The notes under the pieces are model-generated. The model was given only the letters and a program-made list of their open reading frames with translations, had not been told where the DNA came from and did no database searches. 14,364 nt of DNA from CAVDRM01 sp963611355 (GTDB lineage Bacteria; Bacillota; Clostridia; Christensenellales; Aristaeellaceae), in the NCBI GenBank assembly GCA_963611355.1, contig CAVDRM010000038.1, forward strand, positions 1-14,364. Direction: 5' to 3'. Shown one piece after another: positions 1 to 5,773 of the stretch. Position 1 is the first letter of the stretch, and the number at the start of each line of letters is the position of its first letter. The translations under genes were made by a program, and so were the position numbers.

Positions 1-218
1 CAGCGTCACGTCTCCGGACGTCGTTGTGAGATTTCGGTCGTAATGCCCGCTGCGGTAGCCCTGACGGGCTTCGCTGCGTTCATACCGTGCGGCCCGAGTC
101 AGCCTGTCCGCCTCCTTTTCCAGCAGTTCGTTCAGCGTCTCTTCCACGCTGCTGCGGACCAATTCCCTGATCTACCCTTGATTACTTCCTCGTTTAGCTG
201 TACAATTGTTTCGGACAT
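1..218 (-). pseudogene. IS256-family (Mutator-type) transposase, 5' part, frameshifted and cut by window edge
   Basis: Read on the minus strand, an ATG at 218 begins MSETIVQLNEEVIKG, preceded by a good AAGGAG ribosome binding site. After codon 15 the reading frame changes. The family-like continuation (IRELVRSSVEETLNELL, then EADRLTRAARYERSEARQ, then GYRSGHYDRNLTTTSGDVTL) lies one base out of frame. The ATG frame ends at a TGA at 134-132, and the family frame has a TAG at 174-172 immediately before IREL. A single missing base near 172-174 would restore one frame with a normal GxIREL junction. IS256-family transposases are DDE enzymes of about 400 residues, so only about the first 70 residues fall in the window and the catalytic core is not seen. 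I infer either a dead copy or a sequencing error. The family call rests on the N-terminal motif string alone. Confidence 0.75.
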
Positions 219-334
219 AGTTTGCTGTCTCCTTTCAGAATGGTTTGTGCTGACTTCATTCTGCCAGAGTCTGCAGGCTATGTCTTCTTTTATGCCTTCT
301 CCTTTTTGCGCAAGTTATTGTACCTTATCATTGC
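219..334. other. Gap between IS256-type transposase start and NUDIX stop; IS end should lie here
   Basis: This 116-base stretch should contain the terminal inverted repeat of the insertion sequence, because it separates the transposase start from the end of the NUDIX gene. With only one end in the window I cannot define the repeat or a target-site duplication. On the minus strand there is a second ribosome-binding-like sequence (AAGGAGAAGGC, about 304-294) followed by ATA rather than ATG. The frame from that ATA stays open into the transposase ATG. I do not call a gene from it. Confidence 0.4.
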
Positions 335-724
335 TCAATCAAGAGCATCTTCAATTTTCTTAATTAACTCCATATCAGCAGGCAACCAGTCAACGCTATA
401 TAATTCATTTTTACTAAGCCAGTGCGAAGCCTCTGCTTCTTTGGGTTTTATTTTGCCATCAGTCACAATACACCAGAAGCAATCCATACTCAAATGGAAT
501 GATGGATAATCGTATTCGATGGTATCAAGCAAATTGCCAACTTTAACCATTACGTCAAGCTCCTCCTGGATCTCTCTTGCTAAGGCTTGCTGTGGTGTTT
601 CACCGGATGTAATTTTCCCTCCTGGAAATTCCCATAATCCCTTAAATTCACCATATCCTATAGCCGTAGCAAAAATCTTATCTTCGCTGCGAATTACAGC
701 AGCAACAACTCTAATCGTCTTCAT
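335..724 (-). CDS. NUDIX hydrolase (MutT/NudG-like nucleoside triphosphate pyrophosphohydrolase)
   Basis: This is a 129-residue single-domain NUDIX protein. The Nudix box runs from G36 to V58: Gly36, Glu42, Arg50-Glu51 and Glu54-Glu55 are all present, and the usual last Gly is Asp57, as in some NudG-like members. The C-terminus (WLSKNELYSVDWLPAD) matches the small MutT/NudG type, which hydrolyses oxidised or modified (d)NTPs to monophosphates using Mg2+ bound by the box glutamates. I chose ATG 724 over the in-frame TTG at 736 because the GGAG element is next to the TTG and would be useless there. From the ATG the gene lies 4 nt downstream of the SRA-like gene's stop, with its ribosome binding site inside that gene, so the two are translationally close. 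The DNA is AT-rich, unlike the core genes. Exact substrate cannot be read from sequence. Confidence 0.85.
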   Translation of the reverse strand: MKTIRVVAAVIRSEDKIFATAIGYGEFKGLWEFPGGKITSGETPQQALAREIQEELDVMVKVGNLLDTIEYDYPSFHLSMDCFWCIVTDGKIKPKEAEASHWLSKNELYSVDWLPADMELIKKIEDALD

Positions 725-728
725 ATCT

Positions 729-1484
729 TTATACAAACTCCAACAGTTTCTTTTCTATACAGAATGCATATCCCATCTTCTTTAATCCAGCCTTAACAAA
801 TTGAACTTCAATCGCAGTGCCATCAATAGCTGTAATCGTACCCAGGCCAAATATCTTATGCTTTACGTGTTTGCCAATAATATCTGCCGGTATTACTATT
901 TCTGACTTTTGTTCCAGACTTGGTACAATTGGAGCAATAAATACAGGCTTTTTTATTCCATTTTTCTTTGCTTTAATCATCATCTTTGTATATTCAGCAT
1001 CAACATTTTTACCGCGACTTTCGTAATCATCTTTATCCTTAAATACAAACATCTGTGGTTTTTGTACATCATTATCTGGTACAGGTTTTATTGGAAACAT
1101 CCATACTTTTCTAACGTTTCCGTCTTCACCAGGCTGTCTATCAACATATGGTTTGCTCACAAGTTTTATCCTTCCACAGTAAATGTATTCTCCAGCATCT
1201 ATAACTTCAAACAGATGAATATCAACTCCATTAAACTCAGACTCAGCTAATGTGGCATTTTGGACCCAATGAATATCTTGATCGCCTGATTTGCCCATAC
1301 CTGTATAGTGTAGAACTCCTTCTATCCATTTATCATAATAAAGGCCTTTCGTATAATCAGATATGATAATCAATGTATTGGTTGTTCTCGAACGGCGCAT
1401 GCCTCCCATATTGCCACATTTAAATATTTCTACAATGTCTGCGTTTTTTATAATTTGTCCTATTTCCAATCCAGGATTAAACAT
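729..1484 (-). CDS. ScoMcrA-type SRA-like modified-DNA reader with Tudor/KOW-like C-terminus, no nuclease domain seen
   Basis: This is a 251-residue protein. Residues about 18-110 carry the signature of the SRA-like domain of ScoMcrA-type restriction proteins: FKCGNMGGMRRS, TNTLIIISDYTKGLYYDKW, LHYTGMGKSGDQD, then NATLAES and the VDIHLFEV strand. That domain recognises modified bases or phosphorothioate in DNA and is usually fused to an HNH nuclease. Here there is no HNH, PD-(D/E)XK or helicase motif. Residues about 202-250 instead form a small beta-rich module (GKHVKHKIFGLGTITAIDG, then IEVQFV and GLKKM) like the Tudor-like end of UvrD/PcrA helicases. The start is clear, with GGAGG seven bases before ATG 1484. 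GC is low: 18 of 60 bases at 1021-1080, against 36 of 60 at 2041-2100 in rlmD. I infer a horizontally acquired defence or DNA-modification sensor acting with the NUDIX protein. The name comes from motif recall, not from a search. Confidence 0.75.
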   Translation of the reverse strand: MFNPGLEIGQIIKNADIVEIFKCGNMGGMRRSRTTNTLIIISDYTKGLYYDKWIEGVLHYTGMGKSGDQDIHWVQNATLAESEFNGVDIHLFEVIDAGEYIYCGRIKLVSKPYVDRQPGEDGNVRKVWMFPIKPVPDNDVQKPQMFVFKDKDDYESRGKNVDAEYTKMMIKAKKNGIKKPVFIAPIVPSLEQKSEIVIPADIIGKHVKHKIFGLGTITAIDGTAIEVQFVKAGLKKMGYAFCIEKKLLEFV

Positions 1485-1504
1485 AAATGCGCCTCCATCT
1501 TTAT

Positions 1505-1717
1505 AACATATTTTATATTGTCCTTTTTGCTCCGAATATCTGCCATCATTCCGTTGAATGCTGGTCTGTGCTCTGCGTTTTTGCCGGATTTTCCTTCAAC
1601 CGAATATTTGCTCACGATGTTGACATCACGCTGTTTTGCAAAGGCTCTGATTTCTTCTTCCAGTGCATCCAGGGAGAATCCGTCCACCTGTATAAGCGTA
1701 GAAACGCGCGTGTAGAT
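1505..1717 (-). pseudogene. Serine recombinase N-terminal fragment (resolvase catalytic domain remnant)
   Basis: Minus-strand translation reads IYTRVSTLIQVDGFSLDA, then EEEIRAFAKQRD, then a stretch ending KYSVEGKSGKN, then HRPAFNGMMADIRSKKDNIKYV. This is the start of a large serine recombinase of the kind found on Firmicute integrative elements. The catalytic serine (YTRVST) is present. About 71 codons survive. The homology stops after KDNIKYV, where the family would continue into a strand followed by a SRFGR-type arginine motif. The frame then runs into the ribosome binding site and start of the SRA-like gene and stops at 1462-1460. Upstream it joins the rlmD tail in frame, so the recombinase has no start codon of its own. 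Without the rest of the catalytic domain and the DNA-binding domains it cannot be active. Confidence 0.8.
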
Positions 1718-1834
1718 ATTGTAGCTGTCGCTGACTTCAAGCCCGCATTTGCGCTTTACCTGAGATATATACAGTGAGGAGACCTTCAAGCCATTCTGTT
1801 CCAGAACATAATCCTTGCTCTGCGCATAGGTCGC
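1718..1834 (-). pseudogene. Displaced C-terminal extension of rlmD beyond an in-frame TAG
   Basis: Directly after the rlmD stop (TAG at 1837-1835), and in the same frame, the sequence reads ATYAQSKDYVLEQNGLKVSS followed by LYISQVKRKCGLEVSDSYN. As I recall, many clostridial RlmD proteins end with this helical extension (ATYAQIKDYVLEQ.GLKVSSLYI..VKRKCGL, followed by a PQCPPEK region and ending near HFGMI). So the original gene probably read through here, and TAG replaces a glutamine or lysine codon (one substitution from CAG or AAG). The extension is cut after Asn (1718), where the serine recombinase begins, and its last part is missing. No start codon or ribosome binding site serves this piece. 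Confidence 0.65.
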
Positions 1835-3286
1835 CTAAGCGCGCTTCTCCTGAAACATTTCCTCAATATCTACATCAATGTCGATATGTAGATTATTTCT
1901 CCGCACTAAGAGACATACCGTCTCTACATGGCTTGTCCAGCAGAACATATCCACGGGCTGCATTTTGTGCAAGACATAGCCGCCGTCCGAAAGAATGCGG
2001 ACATCGCGGGCTTGGGTCGCGGGATCACAGCTGATATAAACAATGCGGGAAGGGGCTGCCTGAAGGATGGCTTGAAGTACGGACGGTTCGGCACCCTTTC
2101 TTGGCGGATCGAGAACAACAACATCGGGACGAAGACCATCGTTTACGAGGGTCGGCAGCAAGTCCTCCACGGCGGCGGTGTAGAAAGACAGATTATCAAC
2201 GCCGTTTGCCAGCGCGTTTTCCTTGGCATCCCGAATCGCCGCTTCGACGATTTCAACGCCGATAACGTGCTTGGCTTTCCGCGCTAAAAGAAGTGAAATC
2301 GTGCCGGCACCGCAGTAAAGGTCGGCGGCCGTTTCATTCGGGGAAAGACCGGCAAAATCGAGCGCAGTTTGATACAGCTTTTCTGTCTGAAGCGGGTTGA
2401 TTTGAAAAAAGGAGAGTGGTGATAAGGCAAAACGAAAACCGCATAAATCATCCGTCAGCCTTTCCTGACCCCAAAGAACGCGATATTGGCCGCCTAAAAT
2501 CGTGTTCCCGCGCTGCGCATTCACCATAAGGCAGACAGAAACAAGCCCTTGTACTTTTTCTTTCAGCAAATCACAAAGTGAGTCAAGCTGCGGCAAAATA
2601 TCGTTTGTTGCAATAATAACCGCCATGCAGCGCCCGTCCTTGGCAACGCGGGACATAATGTGACGGACAAGCCCCTGACCTGTCAGCTCGTCATAGGGTG
2701 CGACGCGGCATTTCCGCATCCATTCCATGACAGTCTCGGCAATCAGAATGCTTTGTTTTTTGGCAATCAGACAATCATTGATGGGGACCAGCCGATGACT
2801 GCGCGGCGAAAAAAAGCCGAACTTCGGACAAGCGGCGCTCCCGCCGACCGGCGTGACGGTTTTATTGCGATAATGAAACGGCTCATCCATGCCCAAAACA
2901 GGCGGCACGGAAAAATCAATGCGACCGATGCGCTTGAACACCTGCTCAACCGCCTGACGCTTAACATCCAGCGTTTTCCGATAGGTCATGTGAAGGGCGG
3001 AGCAGCCGCCGCACTGCCTATAAAACGGACAGGGCGGGTCAATTCGCGCAGGATTTTTCGTTTCGAGAGAATAGATGCGGGCAAAGGCGTAATGCTTGGT
3101 GCATTTGACGATCTGCGCTCTGACGCATTCACCATCCAGTGCGCCGGGGACAAAGACGGCCTGACCGTTGACACGCGCAACGCCGTTCATCATGCCGTCC
3201 ACGCTTTCTATATTGAGCGAAACGACCTGATTTTTGGTTAAAGCAGTCCCTGTCTGTGCGGAAACGCCGTTCACATTCTTTTTCAT
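1835..3286 (-). CDS. rlmD: 23S rRNA (uracil-5-)-methyltransferase RlmD/RumA family
   Basis: This 483-residue protein makes 5-methyluridine in 23S rRNA using SAM. It opens with a TRAM RNA-binding domain (about 19-80). A 4Fe-4S site follows: Cys86, Cys92 and Cys95 (CPFYRQCGGC), with Cys172 as the likely fourth ligand. The Rossmann fold carries DLYCGAGTISLLLA (323-336), the DPPR motif at 393-396, and the catalytic cysteine Cys420 in VYISCDPATQARD. I chose ATG 3286 because it sits 7 nt after the DUF1015 stop. The longer ORF start at 3343 would overlap that gene. The two genes are one operon. The family's C-terminal extension is separated by a TAG and then truncated (see the neighbouring entry). 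The catalytic core is complete, so the enzyme is probably still active. RlmCD-type dual specificity (U747 and U1939), known in Gram-positives, is possible. Confidence 0.92.
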   Translation of the reverse strand: MKKNVNGVSAQTGTALTKNQVVSLNIESVDGMMNGVARVNGQAVFVPGALDGECVRAQIVKCTKHYAFARIYSLETKNPARIDPPCPFYRQCGGCSALHMTYRKTLDVKRQAVEQVFKRIGRIDFSVPPVLGMDEPFHYRNKTVTPVGGSAACPKFGFFSPRSHRLVPINDCLIAKKQSILIAETVMEWMRKCRVAPYDELTGQGLVRHIMSRVAKDGRCMAVIIATNDILPQLDSLCDLLKEKVQGLVSVCLMVNAQRGNTILGGQYRVLWGQERLTDDLCGFRFALSPLSFFQINPLQTEKLYQTALDFAGLSPNETAADLYCGAGTISLLLARKAKHVIGVEIVEAAIRDAKENALANGVDNLSFYTAAVEDLLPTLVNDGLRPDVVVLDPPRKGAEPSVLQAILQAAPSRIVYISCDPATQARDVRILSDGGYVLHKMQPVDMFCWTSHVETVCLLVRRNNLHIDIDVDIEEMFQEKRA

Positions 3287-3293
3287 ATATTTA

Positions 3294-4532
3294 TCAGCAA
3301 TCCTTACTAATGCGTCTGGCTTCCATATAAAAGCGCTTTTCATTGGCCTCGCCCATCGAAAAAGTCTTGCGCGGCAGAGCCCCGTCCTTCAAAACGGCGG
3401 GGAAAAGCGCATCCTTATCCATTGCGGGCAGGAGGATGCCGACGGCATTTTGTTCCGCAACAAGGGCGCGGACAGCGTCCTCGCCGTGTACATAATCAAG
3501 CTGCAGACCTTCTTTTTTATCAAGAAGCTTCTGTACCGTCCCCACCGTCAGCGCGTGGAGCGGTTTTGTAATTTTGAGCGGAAGGTCGCCGTTTTGATGT
3601 ACCAGCACGATGTCCGGCCGCTCCGGATCGCATACAGGCGCACAGCCGTCAAGCAGCGCTTTCACTTGAGAAGCGCCGATATTAAATAATACCCGATGAA
3701 TCGGCTCAAAATGCAATGCAGTATCGTGCAGATTAACCAGTTCCGCCATCGCATAACGCGCCGGATGTTCTGCCCACTCCTCCTTCGGCAGGGTTCGGCG
3801 GATATTCAGCCAATGCGCTCTCGCGGTTGCCAAGGAATGGTTGCCGTCACCCACAGCAAAGACGATGCCGTTTTCTCCGGCACGATCCGTCATATCGGAA
3901 ACGACAGCGTAAACCTGTGTCAGTGTTTCTTCGTCTTCGATTGCCCAGCCCTCCAAGCGGCCGCCGCTTTGCATCAGCTCCACATCGTACAGCTTTTGAT
4001 GCGCATCACGCTTTGCATAAAGCGACTCAATCAGCCTGCGCTGCGGGTCGTCCGCCAGCAGCAGCACATGCGTAAGTTCCAGCGGCGCATCGGCGCGCAC
4101 CTGAAGGCGCGGCGGGATGCGGGAGGTGATTGTGCCCTCCGTGACGCGGATGGGCGAGCAGGAATCGGACGTATAGTCATACTGCTCTAAGTCCACGCAG
4201 ATTAAAAGACCGAGGCGGGCGCCGGAGGCAGTCGTACGGCGTGTCAGCACCATGCCGTTGACTTCCTTGGAGAGGATGCCGTTCAGAATATATCGGCGCA
4301 TGGCCGCATGGATAGCGGGAATGCGCTTTGCGCTGTCCGAAAGATAGCATTCAGGCACAATCATGCGGTAAGCCGAGGGCTTGTCTCCGACCGTCTCTTC
4401 GACTGCCTGCCAATATTCCGGCTGCGCAGTGTACTGGTCACACGCGACGACGGCGTACCTGCTTAAATCAACCTGCTCGTTAGGAAGCAGAAAGCGTCCG
4501 GGGCGAATACACAGCTTGCTCCAATCACACAT
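3294..4532 (-). CDS. DUF1015 family protein
   Basis: This is a 412-residue soluble protein, full length for DUF1015. Characteristic stretches are the N-terminal IRPGRFLLPNEQVDLSRYAV, the AVVACDQYTAQPEYW segment, and the core FAVGDGNHSLATARAHW (about 225-241). The last corresponds to the DGHHR-type motif of the family and recalls the G-x-H-R nucleotide-binding motif of ParB/sulfiredoxin folds. It has no signal peptide or membrane segment. Biochemical function is not established; members are often found near serine biosynthesis genes, which are not in this window. The start is fixed by AGGGAGG nine bases upstream of ATG 4532. The next gene, rlmD, begins 7 nt after its stop, so the promoter upstream of 4532 should drive both. 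The DGNHS variant, in place of DGHHR, is visible at 229-233. Confidence 0.88.
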   Translation of the reverse strand: MCDWSKLCIRPGRFLLPNEQVDLSRYAVVACDQYTAQPEYWQAVEETVGDKPSAYRMIVPECYLSDSAKRIPAIHAAMRRYILNGILSKEVNGMVLTRRTTASGARLGLLICVDLEQYDYTSDSCSPIRVTEGTITSRIPPRLQVRADAPLELTHVLLLADDPQRRLIESLYAKRDAHQKLYDVELMQSGGRLEGWAIEDEETLTQVYAVVSDMTDRAGENGIVFAVGDGNHSLATARAHWLNIRRTLPKEEWAEHPARYAMAELVNLHDTALHFEPIHRVLFNIGASQVKALLDGCAPVCDPERPDIVLVHQNGDLPLKITKPLHALTVGTVQKLLDKKEGLQLDYVHGEDAVRALVAEQNAVGILLPAMDKDALFPAVLKDGALPRKTFSMGEANEKRFYMEARRISKDC

Positions 4533-4577
4533 ACAAAAAAACCTCCCTTGGGCAGCTTCCTGCCTTGATTACATATA

Positions 4578-4606
4578 ATGATACCGTTTACCGTCAAATT
4601 AAGCAA
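4578..4606 (-). promoter_or_regulatory. Sigma-A-type promoter for DUF1015-rlmD
   Basis: On the minus strand TTGCTT (4606-4601) and TATCAT (4583-4578) are separated by 17 bases, about 45 nt upstream of the DUF1015 start. No closer match is seen. It should also drive the downstream accessory genes if no terminator intervenes, and I see none down to the NUDIX gene. Confidence 0.5.
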
Positions 4607-4636
4607 GGACTTGCCGTAAATTCTTGCCGGAAAATT
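4588..4636 (+). repeat. Three imperfect direct repeats in the divergent promoter region
   Basis: Three copies of a TTRCCG-n-AAATT element occur in the same orientation: TTACCGTCAAATT (4588-4600), TTGCCGTAAATT (4611-4622) and TTGCCGGAAAATT (4624-4636). The first lies in the spacer of the DUF1015 promoter, the second lies just beyond its -35 box, and the third touches the -35 box of the vanY-like gene. They could be binding sites for a regulator of both genes. The AT-rich context means chance is not excluded. Confidence 0.4.
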
Positions 4637-4665
4637 TGACAGTGCGAGTTTTTGTGCGGTATAAT
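4636..4665 (+). promoter_or_regulatory. Sigma-A promoter for the vanY-like gene
   Basis: A consensus TTGACA (4636-4641) and a consensus TATAAT (4660-4665) are separated by 18 bases. Transcription should begin near 4672, giving a leader of about 30 nt that carries GAGGAGG (4688-4694) six bases before ATG 4701. This is a strong constitutive-looking promoter. Confidence 0.8.
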
Positions 4666-4700
4666 GGCTATCGAAATTGAGAGTTACGAGGAGGCTTTTT

Positions 4701-5771
4701 ATGAGCCGCAAACGACGCTCCGGCCCAACGCCGCTTTTTATGGGCTTATCAGCCGTCCTGCTGCTTGCAGCCATTTTTTTCGGGCTGAATGCTATGTCTA
4801 AGGCAGATAAATATGCCTACGAGGCCTCTCTGACGCCTACGCCCACCATTACGCCACGCAGTGTGAGCGTGACCAGAGACCCTAACGCCGTTACCAATAC
4901 GCCTGCGCCGACGGCCGTCTTGTTTCGGAACGGGGATCAGGGCGATGCGGTAACGGCCATTCAGAACAGGCTCAAGGAGCTGGGCTATTATGCCATCGCC
5001 GTGGACGGGCAGTACGGAAACGGCACAAAAAACGCCGTCATTTGGTTTCAAACCCAGCACGGGCTGGAGGCGGACGGCATCGTAGGCGAAAAGACCTATG
5101 AGCTTCTGTTTTCGGATTCTGCACAAAAGGCCGTGGCGACAGCAACGCCCGCATCGATCGTGACAGATGTTTTGGCGGGCGATGTTCCCATTTTGGTCAA
5201 CCGCCAACACACCGTGTCAAGCGACTTTATGCCGGCCGATTTGGTTTATCTGAAGGACATCTGCCCATCGGACTTCATCAAGGTCAAGGGTGACAAAATT
5301 CAGGGTGTGGGCGGCGCTGCGGAGGCGCTTGTTACCATGCTGGAGGCCGCCAGGGAGGAAGGGCTGACCGTCTTTCAAATCAGCGCAGGCTACCGCAGCT
5401 ATGCCTATCAAAAACAGCTTTTTGACGAAAAAGTGCAGTATTTTATCAATAACGGCTCCTCCCGCAGCTCGGCTGTTTCGTCCGCCCGCGTGACGGTCGC
5501 CGACCCCGGCGCGAGCGAGCACCATTTGGGACTGGCGTTTGACATCACCGTGCCGAACACACAGACCTTCTTAGGCACGGCGCAATGCACATGGCTGCAC
5601 GAGCATTGCTGGGAATACGGCTTTATTCTGCGCTATACCACCGAAAAAGAGAAGATCACGGGCTATACGGGTGAGGCATGGCATTTCCGCTATGTCGGGC
5701 TGCCGCACAGTATCATCATGCGCGACAACAACTGGTGCTTAGAAGAGTATATTGATTACCTGAATCGATAA
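4701..5771 (+). CDS. Membrane-anchored D-alanyl-D-alanine carboxypeptidase (VanY family) with PG_binding_1 domain
   Basis: This is a 356-residue cell-wall enzyme. Residues 1-12 are basic and 13-32 form one hydrophobic segment, so it is a signal anchor with the rest outside the cell. A Thr/Pro-rich linker (about 43-72) leads to a peptidoglycan-binding domain (about 78-137; GDQGDAVTAIQNRLKELGYY, VDGQYGNGTKNAV). The VanY/M15B domain follows (about 200-353), with the SxHxxGxAxD motif at 272-281 supplying zinc ligands His274 and Asp281, and EAWHFRY with catalytic Glu325 and ligand His328. It should remove the terminal D-Ala from peptidoglycan stem peptides. The start is set by GAGGAGG six bases before ATG 4701; the in-frame TTG at 4677 has no such site. 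No van resistance genes are adjacent, so a housekeeping role is likelier than glycopeptide resistance. It ends 2 nt from the convergent polymerase gene. Confidence 0.9.
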   Translation: MSRKRRSGPTPLFMGLSAVLLLAAIFFGLNAMSKADKYAYEASLTPTPTITPRSVSVTRDPNAVTNTPAPTAVLFRNGDQGDAVTAIQNRLKELGYYAIAVDGQYGNGTKNAVIWFQTQHGLEADGIVGEKTYELLFSDSAQKAVATATPASIVTDVLAGDVPILVNRQHTVSSDFMPADLVYLKDICPSDFIKVKGDKIQGVGGAAEALVTMLEAAREEGLTVFQISAGYRSYAYQKQLFDEKVQYFINNGSSRSSAVSSARVTVADPGASEHHLGLAFDITVPNTQTFLGTAQCTWLHEHCWEYGFILRYTTEKEKITGYTGEAWHFRYVGLPHSIIMRDNNWCLEEYIDYLNR

Positions 5772-5773
5772 AA

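Noticed and set aside
134..293. Minus-strand frame from ATA at 293 through the transposase ATG, with an AAGGAGAAGGC site upstream
   Set aside because: No ATG, GTG or TTG at the right place, a length near 50 codons, and no recognisable family; probably non-coding IS flank.
43..363. Plus-strand open frame of 106 codons
   Set aside because: It is antisense to the transposase start and the NUDIX end, and its translation has no coherent domain.
1460..1789. 109-codon frame taken as a stand-alone small recombinase
   Set aside because: The apparent start is a TTG inside the rlmD tail with no ribosome binding site; the product is a chimera of two truncated genes.
2660..3241. Plus-strand 193-codon frame inside rlmD
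   Set aside because: Antisense shadow of a gene with clear catalytic and Fe-S motifs; no ribosome binding site or family match.
4701..5771. Part of a vancomycin-resistance cluster because of the VanY family match and a VanS-like kinase in the same window
   Set aside because: The two are 8 kb apart, the kinase is a truncated chimera, and no vanH, vanA-type ligase, vanX or vanR is present; VanY-like carboxypeptidases are common housekeeping genes.
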